A stretch of 24,472 nt of DNA from Burkholderiaceae bacterium (GCA_031276435.1 JAISNB010000146.1:1-24472), one strand, 5' to 3'. Counted from the stretch's first letter, positions 9,329-16,080 are shown. Notes: a model not told the origin generated them from the sequence alone. Program-made: numbers and translations.

Positions 9329-9705
9329 GCCGTTATCATGTCAGGCCTGTTTGTTGATGGGTTAAAGATGTGTAAAGAACAAGCGCCTCAATGTCGCGCG
9401 CTAAGCGCCCTTTTTCAGCGCCGTCCGGCAAGGTTTTGCCACGCCACCCCCGCGCCCCGCTGGCGTTGCCAGGGCTTGGGACGCAATCCCCCAAAAAGAC
9501 CATGAAAACCAAACCGCCTTCCCGTCAAGCATTGCACGCGACAAAACCAAAGTGCGCGCACACTCGCGCAACATGCAGTGCCACAACAGCATTGCATCCC
9601 CGCCAGACACATTGCCGCGCCATGGCGCGCGGGCAGCGCCCGGCCTTGTAGCCAGTCATTGGAGCGTGCCCGCGCAATGTGCCCATGCCATCCATCGCCC
9701 AAAAG

Positions 9706-9726
9706 AAAGTGTCCGTCAAACACTTT
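9706..9726. repeat. Inverted repeat in the intergenic region
   Basis: Perfect 7-bp arms AAAGTGT (9706-9712) and ACACTTT (9720-9726) flank a 7-nt spacer CCGTCAA. It sits about 145 nt before the LprI-like gene. It could be an operator or a structured leader; there is no direct evidence for either. Confidence 0.4.
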
Positions 9727-9871
9727 GCCCCGATTTGCTGGCCGCCGCCTTGCCGCGCGCGCCAGACCCCGCAAGGCATACACTCTGCCCCAGGCCGCAA
9801 CCACAGAGTGCGCCGATCTGCCGCCCGGGCACTGCATCACATTTGATACGACAAACCACAAGGGGAATGTC

Positions 9872-10264
9872 ATGAAAAAATCACACGCTGGCGCGCTTGT
9901 TTTGGCTTGTTTGTCCGCCCCGTGCCTTGCCAACACCGATTGCGGCAACGCGCAGACACAGCTTGAGATGAACCAGTGCGCCGCAAAAGAGCATGAAGCC
10001 GCCGACAAAGAATTGAACGCGATTTACGCGGCGTACAGAAAATCTCTTGACGCAAAAAGCAAAGCCGCGCTGGCAAAGGCACAAAACGCATGGATAAAAT
10101 TTCGCGATCTCTCTTGCGCCTTTGAAACAATGGGGCCGATTGGCGGCAGTATTTATCCCATGGAGTCGGGTTTGTGCCTTGCCCAAAAAACGCGCGCAAG
10201 ATCCGAGGAAATCAAAAAACTCAGCGCCTGCGAAGAGGGCGATTTGTCCTGCCCCGGCAGATGA
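9872..10264 (+). CDS. Secreted LprI/DUF1311 family protein (putative lysozyme inhibitor)
   Basis: A 130-residue exported protein. Residues 1-20 form a signal peptide (Lys-rich start, hydrophobic core, 'SAPCLA' cleavage region). The mature part follows the DUF1311 pattern: Cys in 'NTDCGNAQTQLEMNQCAA', then 'ADKELNAIYAAY', 'AQNAWIKFRDLSCAF', a Gly-Ser turn, 'GLCLAQKTRAR' and a helical end. The four conserved Cys fit two disulfides. The namesake, LprI of Mycobacterium, inhibits lysozyme, but many DUF1311 members have no tested role. The ATG at 9872 has an AGGGGA ribosome-binding site 5 nt upstream. An open frame continues upstream to 9578 but lacks coding character. The gene is followed after 28 nt by the ABC-F gene, so cotranscription is likely. 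Confidence 0.87.
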   Translation: MKKSHAGALVLACLSAPCLANTDCGNAQTQLEMNQCAAKEHEAADKELNAIYAAYRKSLDAKSKAALAKAQNAWIKFRDLSCAFETMGPIGGSIYPMESGLCLAQKTRARSEEIKKLSACEEGDLSCPGR

Positions 10265-10292
10265 AACGCCGCGCAACCGCAAGAGGCAAGCC

Positions 10293-11675
10293 GTGAATTC
10301 ACTTGGATTCAGTCATCTGTCCCATACATATGATGGCGCTCCGCAGGCGGTTTTCAATGATGTGTCCTTGCAGATTTATCGCGGCTGGACGGGCATTGTT
10401 GGCAAAAGCGGCGCGGGCAAAACCACGCTTGCAAAACTAATTGCCCAAAACGCCAAAATATCCGTTTGTTATGCTGAACAGCGCACGGACAGCGCGCCGC
10501 GCCATGCCAGAGATTTCATGGATGCCACCGATAAAGAGGCGATTTTGCTGCGCGCGCGGTTGAACATAAAAAGCGACTGGCTTGGCCGCTGGGACGAATT
10601 AAGCCATGGCGAGCGCAAGCGTTTGCAAATTGGCGCGGCGCTGCATGGACACCCGGAACTGCTGGTTGTGGACGAACCCACCAACCATCTGGACGCCCAG
10701 GCAAGAGACCATCTGGCCAGTGCGCTGGAGCAATACAGCGGATTTGGTCTTTTGATCAGCCACGACCGGGAGCTTCTGGACGCTTTGTGCAAGCGGACGA
10801 TTTTTGTTGAAAACGGCGGCGTGGATGTGCGCGCAAACGCTTATTCCATCGCCGCGACCGAGCGCGAACGCGAGATGGAGCACGCCGCCAGGCGGCATGA
10901 TTTGCAGTCCAGGGAAATCAAAAAACTGGAGCGAACAACGCAAGCGCGGCGCGAAAAGGCGGAGCAAAGCCGCAAGCGAATCTCAAAACGCGGCACAGAC
11001 CCCAAAGACAGTGACAAAAGAGAGCGCATCGGCAGGGCGATTGTGTCTGGCAAAGACGCGACGGATACAGGCATTTTGAGCAACCTCCAAAGCCGCCTGC
11101 ATCAGGCGCAAGACAAGCTGCAAGCGCCTGCCCCGCGCTATGAGATGGGCATAACAATCGAGGCAACGGCTTTTCCAAAACTGTTTCCGATAATTTTCGA
11201 GGATCGCACAATCGAGGCGCGTGGCCGCATTGGCATTTTTGGGCGCAACGGAAGCGGCAAAAGCAGGTTTGTGGCGCGTTTTATTCAAAGCCGTGCCTGG
11301 AACCGGGGCGAATTGCTCTACATGCCGCAGGAGATCACCGCCGACCATTCGGCAAAACTGCTCAAAAGCGTGCAGGAAATGAAAAACGAGGACAAAGGCT
11401 TTTTGATGAGCCTGATTGTCCGTTTGGGCAGCGATCCCAAGGCGTTGCTGCAAAGCGCGCTGCCCAGTCCGGGCGAGACGCGAAAACTCCTGCTCGCGAC
11501 GGGGCTTTTGCAAAGGCCCGCGCTGGTTGTGATGGATGAGCCGACCAACCATCTGGACATCGGCTCTATTGAGGCGCTGGAAACCGCGCTGAAAGCCTAC
11601 AATGGCGCGCTGTTGCTGGTCAGCCACGACCGCCGTTTTCTGGCCAGTGTCTCGGATGAGGTCTGGCAATTTTGA
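10293..11675 (+). CDS. Divergent ABC-F family ATPase (two ABC domains, no membrane segments)
   Basis: A soluble 460-residue protein with two ATP-binding cassettes, the ABC-F layout. Members act on the ribosome as translation factors or antibiotic-resistance factors. Domain 1 has Walker A 'GKSGAGKTT' (residues 37-45), signature 'LSHGERKR' and Walker B 'LLVVDEPTNHLD' (about 127-138), with switch His in 'LLISHDRELLD'. A charged, coiled-coil-like linker (about residues 190-285) corresponds to the P-site tRNA interaction motif region. Domain 2 has 'GIFGRNGSGKS' (about 314-324), signature 'PSPGETRKLLLATG', 'LVVMDEPTNHLD' and 'LLVSHDRRFL'. Both signatures depart from the usual LSGGQ. At 460 residues it is shorter than EttA or Uup. 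The start is GTG at 10293, with AGAGG 6 nt upstream and 'NSLGFSHLSHTYDG' opening the first cassette. Antibiotic resistance versus housekeeping function cannot be decided here. Confidence 0.9.
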   Translation: MNSLGFSHLSHTYDGAPQAVFNDVSLQIYRGWTGIVGKSGAGKTTLAKLIAQNAKISVCYAEQRTDSAPRHARDFMDATDKEAILLRARLNIKSDWLGRWDELSHGERKRLQIGAALHGHPELLVVDEPTNHLDAQARDHLASALEQYSGFGLLISHDRELLDALCKRTIFVENGGVDVRANAYSIAATEREREMEHAARRHDLQSREIKKLERTTQARREKAEQSRKRISKRGTDPKDSDKRERIGRAIVSGKDATDTGILSNLQSRLHQAQDKLQAPAPRYEMGITIEATAFPKLFPIIFEDRTIEARGRIGIFGRNGSGKSRFVARFIQSRAWNRGELLYMPQEITADHSAKLLKSVQEMKNEDKGFLMSLIVRLGSDPKALLQSALPSPGETRKLLLATGLLQRPALVVMDEPTNHLDIGSIEALETALKAYNGALLLVSHDRRFLASVSDEVWQF

Positions 11676-11695
11676 TGCATGAAGGAGTACGCAAG

Positions 11696-12307
11696 ATGGC
11701 AGGAAAATTTTTCATCTGGTTCTGGATCGGCTTGTTTTGCGCCCGGGTAGATGGCGCGGAGCCGCTGATGGAGGGCGATATTGTATTTCAGTCTTTGCTT
11801 TTAGGCCAGGGCCAGGCCATTCAGGCCGCGACCCATTCCAAGTATACGCACATGGGGTTGATTCTGGAGGAACAGGGCAGCTTTTATGTGCTGGAGGCGT
11901 CAAATACCGTGCGCACAACGCCGCTCAATGTGTGGATCAGAAGCGGCGATGACGGGAAATACGTGGTGAAAAGGCTCAAAAACGCAGCCAAGGTTTTGAG
12001 CGCGCAGACGCTGGCAAAAATGCGGGCGGAGGGCGAGCGGCTCAAGGGCAAAAGTTACGACCTGACGTTTGGCTGGAGCGACGAGAAGATTTATTGCTCG
12101 GAGCTTGTGTGGAAAATCTACCAGAGGGGCGCCGGCCTGGAGATTGGAAAATTGCAAAAGCTTGGCGAATTTGATTTGAGCAGCGCCGTGGTGCAGGAGA
12201 AACTCAAGGAGCGGTACGGTGACAGCATCCCCCTGGATGAGATTGTCATATCGCCTGCGTCCATGTTTGAGAGTGAACTTTTGCGCACGGTGGAGTCCAA
12301 GCAGTAG
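11696..12307 (+). CDS. Secreted YiiX/YebB-like NlpC/P60-superfamily hydrolase
   Basis: A 203-residue protein with an N-terminal signal peptide (about residues 1-21, 'FFIWFWIGLFCARVDGA'). The body matches the YiiX type of permuted NlpC/P60 fold: 'MEGDIVFQSLLLGQGQAIQA', then 'SKYTHMGLI' with the probable catalytic His52, 'VLEASNTVRTTPLNVWI' with Glu67, and 'YDLTFGWSDEKIYCSELVWK' with the probable nucleophile Cys134. The C-terminal motif is 'IPLDEIVISPASMFES'. Such enzymes are thiol hydrolases or acyltransferases; the natural substrate of YiiX proteins is not settled, with peptidoglycan peptides or lipids both considered. I chose ATG 11696 because AAGGAG lies 8 nt upstream. An ATG at 11675 overlapping the ABC-F stop is less well supported. 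It starts 20 nt after the ABC-F gene. Confidence 0.88.
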   Translation: MAGKFFIWFWIGLFCARVDGAEPLMEGDIVFQSLLLGQGQAIQAATHSKYTHMGLILEEQGSFYVLEASNTVRTTPLNVWIRSGDDGKYVVKRLKNAAKVLSAQTLAKMRAEGERLKGKSYDLTFGWSDEKIYCSELVWKIYQRGAGLEIGKLQKLGEFDLSSAVVQEKLKERYGDSIPLDEIVISPASMFESELLRTVESKQ

Positions 12308-12405
12308 CGCGCGCGTTCATGCGCGTATTCACGAGTGCATATGCCAGTCAGGAACCGTTTGAATGAAATATCATTTCGCAAACAGCCATGAATTTTTACA
12401 CCCAG

Positions 12406-12411
12406 TAGAAT
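12406..12411 (+). promoter_or_regulatory. Candidate -10 box before the hypothetical gene
   Basis: TAGAAT lies 24 nt before the ATG at 12436, in a locally AT-rich stretch. The -35 is poor. A small palindrome, AATGA(AATA)TCATT at 12362-12375, lies about 30 nt upstream and could be an operator. If this promoter is real, the following gene can be transcribed separately from the YiiX-like gene. Confidence 0.3.
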
Positions 12412-12435
12412 GCAAGAGCGTTCTGCCAAAGCCTG

Positions 12436-12930
12436 ATGGGCGCACCCATGAATGTATTTCCGTTTCTCGGAAGCTGGAATCTTGTGGTTTACTTCATCCT
12501 CAGGGATGCCTATCCGCCCACCGCGTCCCCGGAGCACATCACAGCCGAGGAGATCGAGCGGGACCAGCGCGCAGATTTCAGCGGGCAAACGCTGTGGGAG
12601 ATCATTTGCCTGGAGGCGGTGGATACGGAGTATTCGCACATCTACCACGCCAAAGCCTGCGCGGAAGCGGCAAGGCGCGGCCTGGCGGCAGGCGAATTCA
12701 AAAAGGCGCGCAAGTTCATGTGGCTGACGGCGGGCTGGCTCAACTTCAAACTGATGATGTGGGACTGGGTTCATCTGGACGAAAACGATGTTCTGAAAGC
12801 CGTGGACATGCAGCGTGAAAGGCATCTCATCAGTGAGAAAAAATGGCGCCTGATGCGCACCTATGTGGATCAGATAAAACAGATGGACATGGTATACAAT
12901 GGCAGCATTGCAAAACAAGCCGATGGATGA
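12436..12930 (+). CDS. Hypothetical protein, 164 residues, no recognised family
   Basis: I do not recognise this protein. It is predicted to be mostly helical and cytoplasmic, with no convincing signal peptide, although residues 7-22 ('VFPFLGSWNLVVYFIL') are mildly hydrophobic. It is rich in Trp and Met ('KFMWLTAGWLNFKLMMWDWV') and has a charged C-terminal half ('DMQRERHLISEKKWRLMRTY'). Start choice is open: ATG 12436 and in-frame ATG 12448 both lack a strong ribosome-binding site. It lies 128 nt after the YiiX-like gene on the same strand and shares the lower GC content of that block. The composition and long open frame support a real gene. No functional call is justified. Confidence 0.65.
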   Translation: MGAPMNVFPFLGSWNLVVYFILRDAYPPTASPEHITAEEIERDQRADFSGQTLWEIICLEAVDTEYSHIYHAKACAEAARRGLAAGEFKKARKFMWLTAGWLNFKLMMWDWVHLDENDVLKAVDMQRERHLISEKKWRLMRTYVDQIKQMDMVYNGSIAKQADG

Positions 12931-13055
12931 AAAACCGATCTGGTTTCAAAGTACAAACACCCAAGCAGCACGACTTGACCGCCTGGCCGGGCGGCATCAC
13001 GAGGGCGCGCCACTTGTGGCCGCATTCGGTTGCAAGACCGGGCACACCAAAGCCG

Positions 13056-13069
13056 CATGGAAATCCATG
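13056..13069. promoter_or_regulatory. Candidate operator for the toxin-antitoxin operon
   Basis: An inverted repeat CATGGA-AA-TCCATG lies 36 nt before the antitoxin ATG. Ribbon-helix-helix antitoxins usually repress their own operon through short palindromes in this position. The spacing and symmetry fit, but binding is inferred. Confidence 0.4.
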
Positions 13070-13104
13070 CATGTTTATGACACCCATTTCAAGAGGACCG
13101 AGAA

Positions 13105-13347
13105 ATGAATAACACTGTTCGCTGGAACATTGCCGTAGCGCCCGAAGTCGACCAATCGGTACGCATGTACATTGCCGCCCAGGGCGGCGGGCGCAAGGGC
13201 GATTTGTCCCGCTTTATCGAGGATGCCGTGCGCTCCTACCTGCTGGAGCGCGCCGCCGAACAGGCCAAAAGCGCGGCGTCGGGCATGGGCGATGGCGTTT
13301 TGAACGATCTGGTCAACGAGGCCGTGCAATGGGCGCGTGAAAACTGA
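13105..13347 (+). CDS. Ribbon-helix-helix antitoxin
   Basis: An 80-residue protein with the short-strand/helix/helix layout of MetJ/Arc-type DNA-binding antitoxins. The N-terminal strand is 'VRWNIAVAPEVDQSVRMYI', a turn follows at 'GGGRKGDLS', and helix 2 is 'RFIEDAVRSYLLERA'. The C-terminal tail ('GMGDGVLNDLVNEAVQWA') would be the toxin-binding part. The ATG has AGAGGA 7 nt upstream. Its TGA overlaps the ATG of the PIN gene by one base (TGATG), the usual coupling of toxin-antitoxin pairs. It is expected to bind its own promoter and neutralise the PIN protein. The exact antitoxin family is not assigned. Confidence 0.8.
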   Translation: MNNTVRWNIAVAPEVDQSVRMYIAAQGGGRKGDLSRFIEDAVRSYLLERAAEQAKSAASGMGDGVLNDLVNEAVQWAREN

Positions 13348-13787
13348 TGCGCGCCGTTTTGGATACCAGCGTGCTGCTTGGCGCGTTGATTGCCCCCCAA
13401 GGCTTGCCGACAGACGCCATTTACCGCGCCTGGCGCGCGGAGCGGTTTGATCTGGTGACTTCCACCGCGCAGCTTTACAAGCTGCGGCAAATTGGCCGTT
13501 ATCCCCGGCTCAAGGCGGCAATTTTGCCAGCGCACCGCATCGAGACGATTGTCAACAACATGCAGCGCGCCATTATTCTGGATGCGCTGCCGCCCGCCTC
13601 GGCTGTGGCCGATTCCGCCGCCAACAAGGACAAGGACGCGCTTTTGCTCTTGTCCATGGCCCAGGCCGGCGAGGCCGATTACTGGGTCACCGACAACCTG
13701 CATTGCGCCCAACTGTCGCAGCGCGGGGGCACGGGCCGCACGCGCGTCGTCACGCCAGAGGCGTTTCGCGACCTGCTGGCGCGTTGA
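13347..13787 (+). CDS. PIN-domain toxin (COG1569-like), type II toxin-antitoxin system
   Basis: A 146-residue PIN-domain protein, the predicted endoribonuclease of the pair. The N-terminal acidic motif is 'RAVLDTSVLLGAL' (Asp6). The C-terminal acidic residues lie in 'NKDKDALLLLSMA' and 'ADYWVTDN'. The segment 'QLYKLRQIGRYPRL' aligns by eye with the 'LEELRRVSRYPKL' type of segment in relatives, where the central Glu is a metal ligand; here Tyr-Lys replaces Glu-Glu. This may weaken activity or shift the ligand. The start ATG overlaps the antitoxin stop by one base. It is followed, tail to tail, by the heme-binding protein gene after about 70 nt with no clear terminator. Confidence 0.85.
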   Translation: MRAVLDTSVLLGALIAPQGLPTDAIYRAWRAERFDLVTSTAQLYKLRQIGRYPRLKAAILPAHRIETIVNNMQRAIILDALPPASAVADSAANKDKDALLLLSMAQAGEADYWVTDNLHCAQLSQRGGTGRTRVVTPEAFRDLLAR

Positions 13788-13858
13788 CGCGCGCCAGGGC
13801 CAACACCGCGGGCGGCGGCGTGGTGCGCTACCCGCGCGCGGAGCGGTTTCGCGCGCGC

Positions 13859-14518
13859 TCAACTGCCCTTTTGCGTTGCCAGCATCAGCGGGTTGGGCGT
13901 GGGATCGGCAATTTTGGTGAGCACGTTGTGGTCGGTGTGGTGAAACGGCTCGTCCAGCCCGGTGATTTGCATCACGGTGTCTTCGTCGTACCACCAGTTG
14001 CCATCGTCGCTGAAGCCCACCCGGATGCGGAACTCGGTGGTCTTGAACGCCTGATCCAGAAACGGGCCGGAGCAAATGCCAAAGGTCTGGCTGCCCAGCG
14101 TGGCCACAAGCTCGAACTCGCTGGCATCGGGCGCGACAACGCCACCGGCCATGACCACTTGCGCGCGCGGAATGGTCAGCGTGTGAATCACCATGTGCGT
14201 GGCTGGCTCCCACAGCCAGTAGCCCACCTGGTCGTGGTAGGTCTTGACCTGATCGGGCTTGGTGATGTGCGTGTGGTAGCGCAGGCCGTAGAACAGTTGC
14301 GGGCCGTTGGTTTGCGGGTCTATGGGTTGCAGCTCCATGCGCTCCACATACACCTGCTCCTTGGGGCCTTCGGCCTTGGGCTTGACATCCATGCCGCGCT
14401 GGCCGCGCCACACGCCCGCCATGCGCGCAAGCGGCCCCAGATTGGCCAGGGTGTTCACGTCGGCCCTGGGTTCGGTGTAAATGTCTGACGGATAAGTAAA
14501 AGCTGCGTGGGTTGTCAT
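13859..14518 (-). CDS. Heme-binding beta-barrel protein, nitrobindin/THAP4-like
   Basis: A 219-residue protein with the single-domain lipocalin-like beta-barrel pattern of the nitrobindin/THAP4 heme-binding group (DUF1794 type). Near the N-terminus it has 'LARMAGVWRGQRGMD', the GxWxG motif. The middle strands include 'GYWLWEPATHMVIHTLTIPR', 'FELVATLGSQTFGICSG' and 'EFRIRVGFSDDGNWWYDED'. The C-terminal 'EPFHHTDHNVLTKI' holds His residues at the place where nitrobindins have the heme ligand. Relatives bind ferric heme and can react with nitric oxide or peroxynitrite; the role here is unknown. I chose ATG 14518, with AGGGAA 6 nt upstream. An in-frame start 18 codons upstream has no such site. 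It is apparently monocistronic. Confidence 0.85.
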   Translation of the reverse strand: MTTHAAFTYPSDIYTEPRADVNTLANLGPLARMAGVWRGQRGMDVKPKAEGPKEQVYVERMELQPIDPQTNGPQLFYGLRYHTHITKPDQVKTYHDQVGYWLWEPATHMVIHTLTIPRAQVVMAGGVVAPDASEFELVATLGSQTFGICSGPFLDQAFKTTEFRIRVGFSDDGNWWYDEDTVMQITGLDEPFHHTDHNVLTKIADPTPNPLMLATQKGS

Positions 14519-14654
14519 GGTGAATTCCCTTGTTGACTCAGGAAAGCGCATTGTGCCTTGCGCGGGCGACACAAATTTTTCCGCCGCGCCACAGTCACCA
14601 GCGCAGCCTCGTTTGTCAGAACTTGCCGATTATTTTTTGAGAATTTCGCCTCAA

Positions 14655-14678
14655 CCCCAAGGGCAAGGCCCTTTGGGG
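14655..14678. repeat. Intergenic palindrome, copy 1 of an AAGGGCAAG/GCCCTTTG family
   Basis: Arms CCCCAAGGGC (14655-14664) and GCCCTTTGGGG (14668-14678) pair over 10 bp with one bulged T and a 3-nt loop. No T-run follows on either strand, so it is not an intrinsic terminator. The core closely matches the palindrome at 21843-21862. Confidence 0.6.
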
Positions 14679-14730
14679 CGCGCAAGCATCAAAGCGGCGG
14701 AGCGTTTTGCGCCCCATCACCCTGACACGG

Positions 14731-14747
14731 CGCGCGCTTCGCGCGCG
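14731..14747. repeat. Perfect GC hairpin in intergenic region
   Basis: CGCGCGC and GCGCGCG arms of 7 bp with a TTC loop. It is very stable as RNA, but there is no adjacent T-run. It lies about 155 nt before the glycosyltransferase start. Confidence 0.5.
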
Positions 14748-14901
14748 AGACGGCTCCAAAAAGCCACCAGCAGATTCTGGCAAGATGGTGGCAGGCGAAG
14801 GGCCGCCAATCCATCGATCCATCTGCCCGCCGCCCCGTGTCATCAAACCGCCATGCACATGCAGTGCAATCGTCACGCAACGCCACTCCCGTTTTTTGCA
14901 C

Positions 14902-15969
14902 ATGAAAATCCTCATAGTCACCGACGCCTGGGAACCCCAGGTCAATGGCGTGGTTCGCACGCTGAAAATGACCCGGCACTGCCTGCAAGAGATGGGCCAT
15001 CAGGTATTCATCCTGTCGCCGCAGGACTTTCGCGCCATCCCATGCCCCACCTACCCTGAAATCTCCCTGGCGCTGACCACGCCCGCGCAAGTGGCCAAAC
15101 GCATCGACGCGCAGGGCATCGACTGCCTGCACATCGCCACCGAAGGCCCGCTGGGCTGGGCCGCGCGCGGCATCGCCAAAAAACGCGGCTGGCCGTTTAC
15201 CACCGCCTATCACAGCCGTTTCCCGGAATACGTTTACGCGCGCTTTCGCATCCCGGTCGGCCTGGGCTACGCCGTACTGCGCCGCTTTCACAACGCGGGC
15301 CGCGCCACACTCACACCCACACCAGCCATCATCGAAGCGTTGCGCGCGCGCGGCTTCACGCAACCCAGACTGTGGTCGCGCGGCGTCAACCTGCAAACCT
15401 TCAGCCCCCAGGGCGAAACCCTGCCGCGCGATGGCGCCGCCGCCGCCGACCCCGTGTTTTTATACGTCGGGCGGCTCGCCGTCGAAAAACAGGTGCACAA
15501 ATTTCTGGAACTCGACTTGCCCGGCCCAAAATGGGTAGCGGGCAGCGGCCCTGAAGAGGCGCGCCTCAAAGCGCGCTTTACCGACAACGTGCGCTGGTTT
15601 GGCGTAGTCTCCGGTGCCGACCTGGCACGCCTTTACCGCAGCGCCAGCGTCACCGTATTTCCCAGCGTCACCGACACCTTTGGCCTGGTCATGGTGGAAT
15701 CCATGGCCTGCGGCACGCCCGTGGCGGCCTACCCGGCGCCCGGCCCCATCGACGTAATCGGCCCAAACTCGGCTGGCGGCGTGCTGAACACCGACCTGCG
15801 CGCCGCCTGCTTGGCCGCCCTGCAACTGCCGCGCGACGGCGTGCGCCGCCACGCCGAACAGTTCAACTGGCCGCACGCCACCCGACAGTTTGAACAAGCC
15901 CTCTCGCCCATCCACCCGGTGCGGCCCGCCGCCGCCAGCGCAACACCTGCCGACACGCGGCAACCGTAA
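14902..15969 (+). CDS. Glycosyltransferase family 4 (GT-B fold), MgtA/SqdX-like
   Basis: A 355-residue retaining glycosyltransferase of the GT4 type, soluble or membrane-peripheral. The N-terminal Rossmann domain begins 'MKILIVTDAWEPQVNGVVRT', with the Gly loop that binds the phosphate of the donor, and has 'ATEGPLGWAARG' and 'FTTAYHSRFPEYVYARF'. The C-terminal domain begins at 'FLYVGRLAVEKQ' with 'GSGPEEARLK'. It contains the EX7E-type motif as 'TDTFGLVMVESMACGTPVAAYP', where the first acid is Asp. The closest familiar relatives transfer mannose or sugar to lipid acceptors; donor and acceptor are not determinable here. ATG 14902 lacks a clear ribosome-binding site, but the protein family begins exactly there. 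It is followed by an intrinsic terminator at 15990. Confidence 0.92.
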   Translation: MKILIVTDAWEPQVNGVVRTLKMTRHCLQEMGHQVFILSPQDFRAIPCPTYPEISLALTTPAQVAKRIDAQGIDCLHIATEGPLGWAARGIAKKRGWPFTTAYHSRFPEYVYARFRIPVGLGYAVLRRFHNAGRATLTPTPAIIEALRARGFTQPRLWSRGVNLQTFSPQGETLPRDGAAAADPVFLYVGRLAVEKQVHKFLELDLPGPKWVAGSGPEEARLKARFTDNVRWFGVVSGADLARLYRSASVTVFPSVTDTFGLVMVESMACGTPVAAYPAPGPIDVIGPNSAGGVLNTDLRAACLAALQLPRDGVRRHAEQFNWPHATRQFEQALSPIHPVRPAAASATPADTRQP

Positions 15970-15989
15970 AAAAAACCGCCTGGCCGCTT

Positions 15990-16013
15990 TGCGCGAGTGC
16001 AGCGCATTTTTTT
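15990..16013 (+). terminator. Rho-independent terminator of the glycosyltransferase gene
   Basis: Stem TGCGC (15990-15994) with GCGCA (16002-16006), 7-nt loop, followed by seven T residues. It starts 21 nt after the stop codon. A run of eight A residues at 15968-15975 gives a T-run on the minus strand too, so it may also help stop transcription arriving from the DUF3999 gene. Confidence 0.75.
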
Positions 16014-16051
16014 GACATCGCCCCGGCAGGGGCAAGAGAGTGCGGGTGAGC

Positions 16052-16080
16052 TGCCGCGTCGCTGCACTCCTCGCAATGAC
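16052..16080. repeat. REP-like dispersed repeat, 'tcgctgcactcctcgcaatgac' type, copy 1
   Basis: This is the widespread extragenic sequence that, on the minus strand, begins GTCATTGCGAGGAGTGCAGC and continues to a GACGCGGCA end, with near-complementary termini. It lies between two convergent genes, the usual site for REP elements. A second, diverged copy is at 23910-23942. Confidence 0.6.

Larger units (their letters stand above)
9269..9871. other. Long intergenic region between the divergent efflux operon and the accessory block
   Basis: About 600 nt with no supported gene. Open frames on both strands lack a ribosome-binding site and recognisable protein content. It must hold the promoters of both divergent units. 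The structures I can see are the -10 candidate at 9323-9328, an 11-nt GCGCT/AGCGC palindrome at 9398-9408 followed by CCTTTTT, and an AAAGTGT/ACACTTT inverted repeat at 9706-9726. The AT-richer stretch starting near 9840 belongs to the leader of the next gene. Confidence 0.6.
14519..14901. other. Intergenic region between divergent heme-protein and glycosyltransferase genes
   Basis: About 380 nt with no supported gene. It holds two strong hairpins (14655-14678 and 14731-14747) and must include the promoters of both flanking genes, though I see no convincing -35/-10 pair for either. The open frames here lack ribosome-binding sites and coding character. Confidence 0.6.

Noticed and set aside
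9398..9415. GCGCT/AGCGC hairpin followed by CCTTTTT, resembling a plus-strand terminator
   Set aside because: No plus-strand gene ends upstream of it, and the stem is only 5 bp with a 1-nt centre.
9415..10008. Minus-strand frame of 197 codons across the intergenic region and the LprI-like gene
   Set aside because: It overlaps a recognised gene, is rich in Cys/Arg/Trp without domain features, and has no good start.
12979..12994. CCGCC/GGCGG hairpin after the hypothetical gene as a terminator
   Set aside because: The stem is short and no T-run follows; it is not sufficient evidence.
13236..14411. Minus-strand frame of 391 codons across the toxin-antitoxin pair and the heme-binding gene
   Set aside because: It is a frame-shifted shadow of the heme-binding gene plus the antisense of the toxin; its translation is low-complexity Arg/Ala/His.
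14731..14747. Strong CGCGCGC/GCGCGCG hairpin as a terminator
   Set aside because: No T-run on either side, and it lies between divergent genes where no transcript needs to end.
16020..16033. GCCCC-GGCA-GGGGC hairpin near a T-run
   Set aside because: On the plus strand the T-run precedes the hairpin, and on the minus strand an A-run follows, so the order is wrong for termination.
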